Below, piece after piece: positions 47,601-58,850 of a stretch of 64,000 bases of DNA. Origin of the DNA: Conchocele bisecta (Eukaryota; Mollusca; Bivalvia; Lucinida; Thyasiridae); the NCBI GenBank assembly GCA_029237695.1, contig CM055272.1, positions 35,474,791-35,538,790 on the forward strand. The letters run 5' to 3'. The first letter of the stretch is position 1. Each line of letters begins with the position of its first letter. Below the pieces are notes generated by a model. The model was not told the origin of the DNA. It ran no database searches and saw only the letters and a program-made list of their open reading frames with translations. Both the position numbers and the translations under genes were made by a program.

Positions 47601-48485
47601 AAACACATGTAACATTCACAAAGAAATACATTCAGCTGAATGTGCTTAGATGTGGTGTGCTTACACTGTAAGTTAATGATTCTCTAAAAGAAACCGATAC
47701 TATCGCGATACACGTCCTTCTACACAGAATTGCCCAACCTACCTCATCAGGTCATCCTAGTACCCGAGAAACTGAAGCCCACCCCTCCCCCGTAATGGTG
47801 GACATCCGTTAAACATAGAGACGTACCTCACACACGAAGGTCAATACATGTATAACTAAGGCAAATGTCACCCGAATGACACTGGGTAAATCGCCATCAC
47901 TGTGAGGAAGTTTGGTAATGATCCGACTGACAGATCAGATGATATTTTAGATTTCAACGTACATGTACTTCCAAAATTGTTGACGCCTACTGCGTGTACT
48001 ACTACGACGCCGCCGCCTAACCAGGAATTATGGCCTTCATGTCTAACTTTTCACTAACGTGGTGAGACAAAAATTGCGTCCCAAAAACGTGATCAATGGA
48101 GTCCCTGTGCAGCTTGACTAAGGTCGTTTGTCGTTCGTTACTTTTCTGGGTCACGATTACGATCAAACTGCACCATATATTGGTCCCGTTTTCTCATGGC
48201 GCAAGCAAACATTACACACAACTTATCTCCAAACATACAACTATTTGGTGACTGTAGAATATTCGGTTACGAAAACATACGTTAGATGGTGATAATTTAA
48301 CAATTTTCCAGATACTAGTCGACAGTACATGTAAGTATGGGCACGACACTTGTTCTGACAGAAGCGAAAATTTGTCTTCATGACATTGCGAAACAGTGTA
48401 GACCTGAAGCGAGAGTAATGTACCTCTGTCATTATACGGCTCATACTGCACACCACAGCTACAATGTATTCATACTGGACAGTTT
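47601..48485. other. No gene recognised; fragment shared with 54 kb
   Basis: About 47890-47995 is a diverged copy of 54160-54290 (gtgaggaag...aatgatccgactga), on the minus strand in both places. Nothing else is identified. Confidence 0.4.
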
Positions 48486-50747
48486 ACACCATGGGTTGAT
48501 TGTGTTTATCGATAACACGAGTATATATTCATGTTCATGTAAAGACGTATATACATGTATATATAGTGCGGAGTGTGTATGCATGTTGATCCATATTACG
48601 AAACAAGTATTGTAATACGTATGTAAATGTCGAATGTCTTATCCTCTTCTATCGTTTTAGAAACCGTGTACATTTGCTGAGTGTGAACATGTACATACGT
48701 TATTTAAACGGTATTGTGATAAGTGGAAGTAAATCGTCTCTCCTATATTGGCAACTGTGCATGTATATTATATACTTGTTATGTTGTATGTTATGTTGTA
48801 CAGTTGATGAGCCGTAAATAAAGAAAGACATAATATGTGATCACCATGCATTACGTATAAAAACACACATATATAGCAGCTTGAAATGTAATATTATAAA
48901 TAAACACCTCTCGAGCTTAAACCTTCTACTGACCACGTCAACTGTGTTACGGTTTCATTTAGGTGTTCAATGGTCTTAACAGCTTCATCCAGCTTCTATC
49001 AGTATCTGAGGAACATACATGTGGCTGTGGCTGGAGATAAGGGGCTTAACGCATTTCTGATCGGCGTTGCTCCTGATCAAATAGCACATTCCTGTAGACT
49101 GATAACTATCTATATTTGTTGTTAGAAGCATGACGGATGTCTCATTGATACAGCGGCGAACAGCGAAGATCCTGATCAGACTGTGTGGATTCACAGTCTG
49201 AGCTGGATCTACACTGGTCGCAAAACCCATAAGCAGCATTTCTCCAGTCACAGCCAAAATTATGGAATACATGTACATAAATGTGCAATCTCTATCAATC
49301 GAAAACCCTTGTAAGATCCTTTATTCGACTATGGGTCCTTCACATGAGGCAGTACTAGCGTCAATAATATGACACGTCTTTTGAAGCTTCAAAAACGAGC
49401 AGCCCGTGTAATACTACAAGCTGACATTCACACCCCTACCGATAAAATGATCAGAACACTTGGTTGGATGACTGTCTCGGATTGGCACATAGACAATAAA
49501 GCAATATGACATACAATGCCATTAATGAAATGACTCCCCGTTACATATCAGACTTGTTAAAACCAACTACCAATTATTCAATTCATTATCTCAAGTCAGC
49601 ATCTGCTGGGAGCCTTGTAGTTCCAAACACGAGGACAAAATTATTCGACGGTCCTTTCTCACACCACTCTGCTCTAAAATTATGGAATTCGTTAAATCTG
49701 AGTATCAGGAATAGTAAAACTCTCAATAAATTTAAAATGTCAACTAAACATTCAATAATTATACAATGCAATCTGAATCGATAGTGGTTTATGCCTCGCG
49801 TAGTTAATGTTAGTTGAATTCTTAGTTATTATTTACGTCAGATTCTTACATGTATTTGTATATAATTGTATATGCACTTGTTTTCTAATGTACTTATGTA
49901 TTGAGGGCGACTGGGTAGACTGGCCTTGGCCAACTGTGTCACCCTGGTTAATTAATGCATAAATAAATACATACCAACATATTCCATCATGGTATCTATT
50001 TTCACATCGATATTATATTAATCAGGTAACTGTGTGTATTATGAAATGTAATTTTGTATGCGAATAAGGAAATAGAGGATATTCCATAGTACATTTTGAA
50101 TAGCGGGAAATAATACAAGGGTGTGCGTCGGCTTCCGCGTAAGCAACGAGTTAGCGTAGGGAACGAGTTGCTTGCACTGACGCCGACGGACACAAGTGTG
50201 AAAAATGCATTTTATAATGTTTCGGGGGCGTTTGTATCGGCAAAGTATGCTTTTTTGTGGGCGGTACTTATTTTATAACGAGAGTGCACGCGGGTGATAA
50301 CGCATGTTCTCTGCACGGTGTATTATTTGTAAATTGACAATTACGGGTTTTCTCTCACATATAAATCCATGCAAAAAATACAAAAGTATACATAAATGTT
50401 AATTCGATGCGAATGTGCAGCTCATTCATGTATCCACAGGAGTCCCGTGTCACAGAAGTGTTGTAGCATGACATCGCAGTTAATTCAGATCCTGTGAAAT
50501 GTGTCGATTTGGGAGCAGTAGTTCTGTGATATCCTGGGTTGATTGTGTTTATCGATAACACGAGATATATATTCATATTCATGCATAGACATAAAAACGT
50601 GTAAATGTATATATAGTCCGGAGAGTGTATGCATGTAGCTCCATATTACGCAACAAGTATTGTAATACTTATGTAAATGTCGAATGTCTTATCCTCTTCT
50701 ATCGTGTTAGAAACCGTGCACATTTGCTGAGTGTGAACCTCTACATA
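48486..50747. repeat. 2.33-kb tandem array, unit 0 and leading edge
   Basis: Array sequence starts at the second acaccatgggtt (about 48485). Unit 0 proper runs from the gttatttaaacggtattgtg anchor (about 48700) to the insertion at 50748. In order it holds the anchor, a complete family T repeat (about 49003-49258), a longer LINE 3' fragment than the other units, an AAAT-rich tail, the palindromic cgagt..gcga..gaacgag segment and the tttcgggggcgtttg block. It lacks the TA-flanked MITE of units 1-3. Confidence 0.85.
49368..49975 (+). pseudogene. 3' end of a LINE ORF2 in array unit 0
   Basis: Reads MTRLLKLQKRAARVILQAD, then a stop near 49508, a frame change and YNAINEMTPRYISDLL. SASAGSLVVPNTRTKLFDG, ALKLWNSLNLSIRNS and LNKFKMSTKHSI follow, with a TAG at about 49782. 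This is the conserved C-terminal tail downstream of the RT in CR1/L2/Rex-type LINEs (LQKRAARVI...; RTKLF.G.F...; LWNSLP..IR). A 3' UTR ends in ataaataaataca, a typical short-repeat LINE tail. It is 5'-truncated and decayed. Confidence 0.75.
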
Positions 50748-51299
50748 CAGTAGCGCTTTTCTGCAGGTCGATTATACGTACTCTACCAATACTATACGTA
50801 TACTATACCAATACGATATGTTTTCTATACGATATGCATATAATATAAACGTACGGTATGTTTGTACCGTACATACCAACCAATATCGTATAGATATACC
50901 ATTCAAATCGTACGTTTATACGATTTTTATACATGTGTATAATTTTGGTACGTTTGTATCGTACAAACATGCCAGATTTGTGTATGGTATAAATATACCA
51001 GAATACCGTAAATGTATACGATATATTAACGGTGTTGCCGTGTACTATTTGCCCTAATATTTGGTCCGCCCATAATATTTGGTCCTCTTTGGAGTCGAGA
51101 ATTTCTTTAAAATGAGAGGTATTTTCAGTAAAATGAAAAGCCACACTTCGGGTATGGTATATTCATACCATATCCGTACGGATATATCGTATATACGAAC
51201 TGATATCGTATGTTTGTATAATATTCGTATAGTACGTTTGTACTATACGATGATACGGTACAAACATACCAATATTATATAATCATACACTGTAAAAAA

Positions 51300-51760
51300 T
51301 ATTGTTTAGAAATTAAACACGTACGAAAACACCTTTCTGTTACACTTTTTAAACACCGCGTGTCACGTCTTTTGCTCTTAGACGCCTAAGCGTTTTGCTA
51401 TGGAACACGTACCATGTTTATAACTTAAACACCCAACTTGTTTAATATCTAAACACATGTAATGTGTTTTGATTCTAAACACCAATGTGCTTACTTATGG
51501 AACACGTATTATGTTTTAAACTTAAACACCCAACGTGTTTATTTTCTAAATACCTGTTACATGTTCTTCTTTTAAGCACCCAGGTGTTTAGCAATGGAAC
51601 GTGTACCATGTTTAAAACTAAAACATGTAACATGTTCCATAGCAAAACACCTTTTCTGTTACACTTTTTAAACACCGACACGTGTCACATGTTTTGCTTG
51701 TAAGCATCTAAGTGTTTTGCTTTGGAACAAAATATTTCTGCAGTACATAACATGTTTTGT
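51300..51760. repeat. Clustered TAAACAC / GTGTTTA motifs
   Basis: Irregular array of short motifs (ctaaacacc, aacgtgttt, ggaacacgtaccatgtt, tttttaaacaccg) in both orientations, partly repeated about 330 bp apart (ctgttacactttttaaacac at about 51338 and 51656). Probably a subterminal binding-site region of the nested element. Confidence 0.7.
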
Positions 51761-51879
51761 TTTGGAACATGTCCCATAAAGGCTATAGAGTATAGGGATG
51801 ACAAGAACATGACTGGGTTTAAAATCAAATATAATATGTATTCAGTATTGGAACAGACATGACAAGATATGTACTCCAA

Positions 51880-52983
51880 GTCTCCAACGGATATATAAGA
51901 AATAGATTAAATTTGCATTATTTGATCTGACAAAAGCGGCATTCTTGCCATAGCTTATTATAGGGGTCAACTCAGACCAGACTGCACATCTTTGCAGTAT
52001 GTCCACCGTTCTATCAATTACTGATTGATTGAGTGGGATGGAGCAAGGTCATATGCAGATGGGTCAACATGATAGATTCCTGTTTGTTAGCTAGATGATG
52101 TATAATGGCCTGTCAACAAACAGCAAAGTCGATTTTGTTTATTCACTGGTGTTTAAAGTTCATTTACATCAAGAAAAGTATATTCAGCCGGTTTTGTCAG
52201 ATCGTGACCCATATTGTACTTAAAGCAACTGTGTCTCAGATGATGCCGCAGATAGGCAATGTGTGTTTTTGTGCCACCTTGTTTACTGCAGTTGTTTGAT
52301 TAATGGGGTTTCATGACCTATCAAGAGCTAGAGACATTTGGGATTTAAATTCCAAAATCAGAACTGAATATTTAAAACATAACGTATATATTCAGCCCTG
52401 AGATTAGACTAATGTCAGCTGGCATGTGCCAGGTACTCCCAACACCATAGTCACTTAGCTCATATTAATAGGAATAATCCATATACACTTAAAACGGGTA
52501 TCAACTCTTTCCGTTGACATCTCAGACACAGGTCCCTTTAAACTAAATTATATACAAGTGTACGTTTTACAGTAAATTAACTAAGCATACATGAATGAGT
52601 ATCACACAATAATGCACATTTAATCTTAACAGCACAATATGTAGTAAGTAACGGCGGCAGCAGATTGTAACTTGCATGTGTTGAAGAAAGTGCTGGATAT
52701 AGGTAAAGTAAAACACGCTTCAAAACTTCACGTGCACATCACACTTTTCAAAGTAAATATTTCACTAAATTTGCGCCGTAAATACCAACCAAATAAAGTG
52801 ATCTGATTTGCATCGTAAACAGCATTATTTGTGTACAATATGCCAACTAACTGGTATTATTCTACATATGTTAATTAATAGCTTTTATCAAAACGGTGGC
52901 AAACATATTGTTTTAAAAATCAAGACAAGAACTGACATCGTTAATCGAAGCTAACCACTCGCTGGCAGCCTTAATAACAAAAT
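51880..52983. other. No gene recognised
   Basis: Interior of the 6.5-kb element; no coding frame or repeat that I can support. Confidence 0.35.
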
Positions 52984-53265
52984 AATCAAGTCCTCAGTGA
53001 CCTTGACCGATCAGATGTGGGTGAGGTCGTATGCAAAACAGAATAGCATTCTTAGACACACAGTGTGGCCAAATATCATGAAAATCAGAAAAGCGGTTCA
53101 CGAGTTATTGAAAAATGAAATTTTTGTTTAACATTTTTGCCTTATAAACATGATGAACATACGTCCTCAGTGACCTTGGGCAGTATGACGTGGGTCGTAT
53201 GCATAACAAAACACCATCCATAGACACACAGTGTGGCCAGGAGTTATTGAAAAATGAAAAGTGTT
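52984..53265. repeat. Imperfect tandem duplication, ~175-bp unit
   Basis: gtcctcagtgaccttg, gggtcgtatgca, agacacacagtgtggcca and gagttattgaaaaatgaaa appear in the same order twice, the second unit internally shortened. It resembles a repeat common in invertebrate genomes (atgaaaatcagaaaagcggt). Confidence 0.75.
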
Positions 53266-53497
53266 ACTAACGTACGTGTTCTGTACACGTACATGTACTA
53301 ACGCTATGTATATCCCCTCTTGCCTATCAGCGAGGGGATAATAAGTGTCTCGTAATCAACAATTTACGTATAGATGATCATTTACTCCCCCAATGAACTG
53401 TATACGACGCATACAAGGTGTGTTAAAAATGTGTGGACATATTTCTTAACACAATGCTAGTCACATTAGTTGTGGCCTTTAAACGGGAGCTGTAAGA

Positions 53498-53731
53498 CTA
53501 CATGTTGAGAAAAAAAAACAGAACTTGGGAATAGATACTGGGGTATTCCATGTCCACAACATAATAGAAGTCCAATAAAACAAATAAGCCTTGTTCTACG
53601 ACGGCAGTATCCAATTGAAAGGAGCTTGAATCCGCCACTACGGCAAAGTTCACCAATTCACCATATTTTTTCAATGCAATCAGCTTTCGGGAGCGCATTT
53701 GATTGTAAGCAACAAAATTGTCCATCTTGTC
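53498..53731 (-). CDS. Probable exon of a transposon-associated protein
   Basis: On the minus strand a good acceptor (tggcttgttatttcag) precedes GTGGGAGAAAC. The exon reads VGETDKMDNFVAYNQMR, KYGELVNFAVVADSSS, then FVLLDFYYVVDMEYP and QVLFFFLNM-stop. The closing hydrophobic block with a (D/N)-x-E-Y-P turn resembles C-terminal ends of multi-copy proteins that I associate with DNA transposons, but I cannot name a family. It lies inside the 6.5-kb element and could be the last exon of its gene. A possible short upstream exon (acceptor aatccttgcag, donor gtatgtgt) lies at about 54712-54786. Confidence in coding is moderate, in function low. Confidence 0.4.
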   Translation of the reverse strand, partial: DKMDNFVAYNQMRSRKLIALKKYGELVNFAVVADSSSFQLDTAVVEQGLFVLLDFYYVVDMEYPSIYSQVLFFFLNM

Positions 53732-54009
53732 TGTTTCTCCCACCTGAAATAACAAGCCATATGTTATGTACATGTATGGATATGTCCCAGTGGCATGTTG
53801 GACTCCAATTGGAGAAAATCTACAAACCTTTTGACTTTTCGACGTAAATGTAAAAGGACGGACGTATGGAACCTCAAGAGCAATACAATATGCCCCACTT
53901 GCTATCGCATAGGGGGTATAAAAGACTACCCATTTTAATATTATTGACGAGACGTTTCAAATGGTGGTCATGGCATATACTACAGATGAGAATTAACAAC
54001 TATTTTCCA

Positions 54010-54300
54010 TTAAATAACAAAATAGCTTATCCAAAAATATTCAGTTATAGACAATAATAATAGGTGCCATACAATTACCAATGTACATGCTAAAGAAACA
54101 CACCCCAGCAATGTCCAAAATGTACGTCCCACAAAGTGTAAGGTCACAAAGTTGAAGGCCAGGGGGATATATATCAATGTGAGGAAGCTATTGATGAAGT
54201 TTGCTAATGATCCGACTAACGGACCAAGAGATACAAACAATTTGGCTGCGTCCAAAATGTACGTCCCAAAGTGTTGACTCCGACGGAATCGTGAGTGCTG
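54010..54300 (-). pseudogene. Membrane-protein-like fragment, unidentified
   Basis: The minus-strand frame reads RRSQHFGTYILDAAKLF, GPLVGSLANFINSFLTLIYI and LLGCVSLACTLVIVWHLL, with two or three hydrophobic spans. A diverged, stop-containing copy of part of it lies at 47890-47995, so it belongs to something repeated. It may be a captured exon or a chance hydrophobic frame in AT-rich DNA. Confidence 0.25.
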
Positions 54301-54369
54301 TCTCACTTTCCACTATCGTGTCTCAGAAAATAAATGGGCCGTCTAAGAGAAGGGACCTTTCTACATATG

Positions 54370-54450
54370 CGACAAGCATAGCCACAGATCAGGCTGCGTC
54401 TGAGCAGTCTGATCAGGGTCTACGCTGTTCGCCATTCAGTTACCGGCAAA
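54370..54450. repeat. Fragment of TIR repeat family T
   Basis: gcagtctgatcagggtctac followed by gctgttcgccattcag matches the middle of family T. Confidence 0.55.
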
Positions 54451-54599
54451 CTATAAAGATGTAAACATAAGGATTATATTAGAATTATTTTGTAACTGTG
54501 TGCATGAGAATCTGAATCTACAAAAGTTGAAAACAATGAAAGGTCTTTTCCTCAGTCGGCAGCCCAGATAAACTGGCGCTCACATACAGCTTATTCTGC

Positions 54600-54710
54600 C
54601 CGTTTATGAAACACTAGTTGTGAACAGTAACTCTGGAAATCTACTAACGTACAGAGCTATGGACGGTACGGGAGTAGATTGCAAGTTACCGTTCGCAACT
54701 AATGAAACAC
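54600..54710. repeat. Short repeat, inverse copy at ~56150-56200
   Basis: agctatggacggtacgggag...ttgcaa..ttaccgttcgcaa recurs inverted inside the element at 55984-56289. Confidence 0.6.
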
Positions 54711-54929
54711 ATACCTTCTTCTTTAGAGAAGATGCCACGCCAAAAACCTGCTCAACTAATTGCAGCATCATCATCAGTTCAACCATCATCTGCAAGGATT
54801 TTATTAAAATATAAATATGGATCAATCGACAACCTTATGACAGGTGTGGGATGTATGAACATTTTTCATGCCTATGATCATGGTTGGTCTTTCAAGCAAC
54901 CATCTCCCATGTACTAATCGTGTGAATAT

Positions 54930-55078
54930 ACAATTTACTAAACTAGAGATGCATTAACAGTAATTTCTAGATATTTATCTGAAATTTATAACAACTTAAA
55001 TCGCATACAATATTTAACTTTCTGATCGTTCAAATGATACCGGTAGGTAGGACGGAAACAAGAAACTGTGGCCTATCG
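54930..55078. other. Spacer, nothing recognised
   Basis: Short AT-rich interval before the GGGGCGAA element. Confidence 0.4.
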
Positions 55079-55814
55079 GGTCCCGGGTCGTTTCGCCCCG
55101 ATTACCCGTTCGCACCGGGTCGGTTCGCCCTGTGTCGATTCGCCCCGATTTTAAACTTGCGTTGGATCTGGTTATAAATATGGGTTGAGGTGGGTCGTTT
55201 CGCCCCGATGTTAACGTTGCATCTGGTTAAAATAGCAGATGGTATGGGTATGTTCGCCCAAATTTTACTGAGTAGTGAATATGGTGCCAATTGTGGAGTT
55301 AAATGTAAGGTATGTTAGGTAAATTATTTGAAATGTTTGACCATTATGGAAGTTTATAAAAGGATAATCTGCGATTATTTGATACATGACTATAAAACAA
55401 TAATGTTAATATACCACAATACCTATGTTAATACAAATTCCAATTAGGATTAAAGATGATTCACAGATAATAACATACGTTTAATTTGCCAAGCATATTA
55501 TAATTATTGTCTGAAATATGTATTGTTTTGCGTGAAATCTAACTGTCACACCTCCTTGTGGTGCCAGTTGGTAACGCTGTTTCAAATAAGAATATGTTGT
55601 CTACATATCCTTCTATATTAAACGGTGGCTAACGTGACAGATATTATTATTTAAATTATTTCACCATTAACTTTGTGTATCACATATCGCTCCCTCTACT
55701 TAGATTATGAGCGGGGCGAAACGACCCGATGCGAACCGACCCGGGGCGAACAGGTCACCGGGGCGAATCGACCCGCGGGACGAACGGGTAATCGGGGCGA
55801 AACGACCCGGGACC
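55079..55814. mobile_element. TIR element with iterated GGGGCGAAnCGACCC motifs
   Basis: 736 bp. The inverted ends are perfect over about 34 bp, beginning GGTCCCGGGTCGTTTCGCCC and continuing cgattacccgttcg. Further in, both arms carry variants of gggtcg(g/a)ttcgcccc in tandem: five or so on the right (55713-55812), four on the left. The interior is AT-rich and non-coding. The sharp GC-rich ends in an AT-rich body make the limits clear. Confidence 0.85.
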
Positions 55815-55983
55815 GCCTGAGTGTCCGCCTGTCGGCACATGAATACCTTGGGTGGCAGAATTCTTAATGTGTCGGGCTTACACAAAGTCCAAACAATATA
55901 TGCCTTCGGCTCTAACGAGACTGGGGGCATAACAATTAAAAAAGTACAGGAGGTGCGGACATATACTACATGAACATTAAATG

Positions 55984-56289
55984 CAGGGGCGGATCTAGAG
56001 GGTGTTCCGGGGTTGCACCCCCCCCCCGCCCCGTTCAGCCACGGAGTTTACATAGATCACAGCTTACCACCAGTTGGGAGTTCGAATTTAAATGCCGTAA
56101 AACACAGGAAAGTGCATTTTGAAGAGCTCAAAAATAGGACAACCCCCATAATTGCGAACGGTAACTCTTGCAATTACTCCCGTACCGTCCATAGCTAGCT
56201 ACGGATTGTATGGGAATAGATTGCTAGAGTTAACTTCGCAACTAGACAACCCCCCCCCCCCCTTTCCCCAAATGCTGGATCCGCCCCCG
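55984..56289. mobile_element. hAT-type MITE
   Basis: Ends CAGGGGCGGATCTAGAGGG and, inverted from the right, CGGGGGCGGATCC. CAGGGGCGGATCC is the familiar end of many hAT MITEs. Both ends have poly-C/G runs just inside. The flanks share aaatg, a possible decayed duplication, but not a clean 8 bp. Confidence 0.7.
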
Positions 56290-57197
56290 AAATGTTAGTA
56301 ATAACTTACAAATGTCTTATTGTAGCAACATTTCCATTGGGGACACCTGCAATCCACGTCTGTCGCTGTCCGACGATGGCCTTTAGCACGGTAATGGTTC
56401 ATTCATCACATTTGTTTCTCACAGCAATTCTTAACGACGTATACACCATTGAATGCATGTCTTTTTAGTGACAGAGTTACATAAACGTGGTGCAGTTGAA
56501 TTGAACGGAATGTTTCAGTTTCAGCAATGTTCCAAAGTTTTATATAATTTGTAGACAAAATTATGTGGGTGGGGTATCATTACTTTACGTCTTTAGTAAA
56601 CTGTTCACGGTCTTCAGTGTACGAGTACCACAATGAAGTTGGACCATGCACGCAATACAATGGATACATTTACCTATTTAGCACATATTACAGTGATATT
56701 GTATGTTGATGTAAGCCATTTATTAAAGTTTTTGGACAAACAAATAGATTTACTGCACTTGTTTCGCGCCTTGAAAATATAGCCTCCAATAAAAAAGTAA
56801 AACATTATTATTTAATAATTATGCTTAAAATTTCTGCTTTTCGACAATTACATTATCTGTCATAAATAACAAAAATAATGATGCATTCCACACAACGCTT
56901 AATAACTTTAATAAACGCATTACATTGTTAGAGATTAAGTCTTTATATTTTCTATTTTTAGACAGGTGTATTCGATTTAAGCACGTGGGTAAACGGTGGC
57001 GTTTGAAACTTAAACATCAGAGATCCACCGACGTTGAACGTGTGCTAAAGCTAAGCACGCTTGTTCTAAACTAAAACGGGTAAACACGTCTAAACACCAC
57101 GAAAATAGCGACGTTTAGAAAGTAAACGGCGTAGGATGGTCCGTGTTTATATTAAGAACATCTACAGAACACGTCAGGCGTTCAGATTTTTTAAAAT
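56290..57197. other. Right interior of the nested element
   Basis: AT-rich up to about 56950; then taaacac-type motifs (gtaaacggtggcgtttgaaac, gtctaaacaccac) mirror 51300-51760. No gene. Confidence 0.5.
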
Positions 57198-58040
57198 GTA
57201 CGATATGCTCATTAAATATACCAATACTATACGATTACGATATGTATACGATATTAGTATATACAAACAGGTAAGGAGCAGAAAAGCGCTACTGTAGGTT
57301 ATTTAAACGGTATTGTGAAAAGTGGAAGTGACTCGTCTCTCATAATTCTATATTGAAAGGCAACTGTGCATGTATATTATATACGTGTTATGTTGTGTGT
57401 TATCTTGTACATTTGATGAGCCGTAAACAAACAAGAAATAATATGTGAACACCATGCATTCCGTAGAAAAAAATATATCTACGTATAACAGCTTGAAATG
57501 TAATAATAAAAATCAATACCTCTTGAGCGTAACTCTTCTACTGACGACGTCAACTGTGTTACGGTTTCATTTAGGTGTTCAATGGTCTTGACAGCTTCAT
57601 CCAGCGCGCTGTCAGTATCTGAGGAACATACATGTGGCTGTGGCTGGAGATACGGGGCTTAACGCATTTCTGATCGGCGTTGCTCCTGATCAAATAGCTC
57701 ATTCCTGTAGACTGATAACGATCTAATTTGGTTATTAGAAGCATGACGGGTGTATCATTGATGCATTTATGGCGAACAGCGAATATCCTGATCACACTGT
57801 GCGGATTCACAGTCTGAGCTGGATCGACACTGCTCGCAAAACCCATAAGCTCCATTTCTCCAGTCACAGCCAAAATTATGGAATATATGTACATAAATGT
57901 GCAATCTCTATAAATCGAAAACCCTTGTAAGATCCCCTGATATCACTTCCAGTAGTCGATTTCACCAACAGTGTAACTGTCTGTTCCATGTTGTCCTGCC
58001 GACGCACTTTTGGCTATTAAACCTCAGAAATATGTAAAGG

Positions 58041-58461
58041 TAAGTACTTTTTCATCAATAACAAAAAAGTCACCCTCCCCAAACCCCAAATTTATTTATT
58101 TGATGAAATTCCATTAAAGATTGAGTTAATAGGGAAAAAAACATTTTCCTATGGGAATTTAACATGGGGGAAAGGAGAAGGAGCTGTGTGAGGAGTAAAA
58201 AAACGAAAACATTTGGAAATTGACTCCGAAACCTGGTTAGATAGCAGCTTCGAAATGATGTACCGTAACTAAGAAAACAAAAGTTAGCTTTTGAAAATAT
58301 GTCCACAAATAAAAAATTATTTATAAAAGTCTATTTTAGCCCTCATATTAAATTTCCATAGGAAAATATATTTTTCACAATAAATTCAATATTTGACGGA
58401 ATTTAATCAAATAAATTTTTTGGGGAGGGTGACTTTTTTATTATTGATGAAAAAGTACTTA
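58041..58461. mobile_element. TA-flanked MITE in unit 1
   Basis: 417 bp (58043-58459). Inverted ends agtactttttcatcaataac and its inverse, flanked by TA. Inner arms gtcaccctcccc.aaatttatt match a diverged family E core (cctatgggaatttaacatgg; agaaaacaaaagtta). Copies in units 2 and 3 at 60431-60845 and 62765-63181. It sits just before the LINE fragment. Confidence 0.85.
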
Positions 58462-58469
58462 CATTTAAA

Positions 58470-58850
58470 TAATTATCTCAAGTCAGCATCTGCTGGGAGC
58501 CTTGTAGTTCCAAACTCGAGGACAAAACTATTCGACGGTTCTTTCTCACACCACTCTGCTCCACAATTATAGAATTCGTTAAATCTGAGTATCAGGAATA
58601 GCAAAACTTTCAATAAATTTAAAATGTCAACTAAACATTCAATAATTATACAATTCAATCTGAGTCGGTCGTGGTTTATGTTAATGTTAGTTGAATTCTT
58701 AGTTATTATTTACGTCAGATTCTTACATGTATTTGTATATAATTGTCTATGCACTTGTTTTTAAATGTACTTATGTAGTGAGGGAGACAGGGTAGACTGG
58801 CATTGGCCAACTGTGTCACCCTCGTTAAATAATGCATAAATAAATAAATA
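58470..58850 (+). pseudogene. LINE 3' fragment in unit 1
   Basis: Same tail as 49580-49975: ASAGSLVVPNSRTKLFDG, then a TAG (near 58569) replacing W of LWNSL, and FNKFKMSTKHSI. The LINE sequence upstream of the MITE present in unit 0 is missing here. Ends in ataaataaata. Confidence 0.75.

Larger units (their letters stand above)
51288..57198. mobile_element. Possible nested TA-flanked element with TAAACAC-rich ends
   Basis: The left end, cactgtaaaaaatattg, follows TA at 51286. The right end, inverted, reads cattttaaaaaatctg and is followed by TA at 57199. Both subterminal regions (51300-51760 and 56990-57190) are dense in taaacac / gtgttta phrases in both orientations. If right, it moved into a short ~640-bp element with CAGTAGCG ends and carried most of the 6.5 kb. 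The TIR match is imperfect, so the boundary is tentative. Confidence 0.45.
50746..57296. mobile_element. 6.5-kb TA-flanked TIR element interrupting the array
   Basis: The array sequence ...gtgaac.t.tacaTA stops and resumes as TAggttatttaaacgg. Between lies 50748-57294, bounded by perfect inverted ends CAGTAGCGCTTTTCTGC and GCAGAAAAGCGCTACTG, with TA duplicated (50746-50747 and 57295-57296). Units 1-3 show the uninterrupted site. Subterminal DNA at both ends is rich in atacgatatg and ccaatactatacg phrases. TA target duplication fits Tc1/mariner-type or similar transposition. No transposase is recognised for these ends; most of the interior appears to be a second, nested element (51288-57198). 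Confidence 0.85.
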
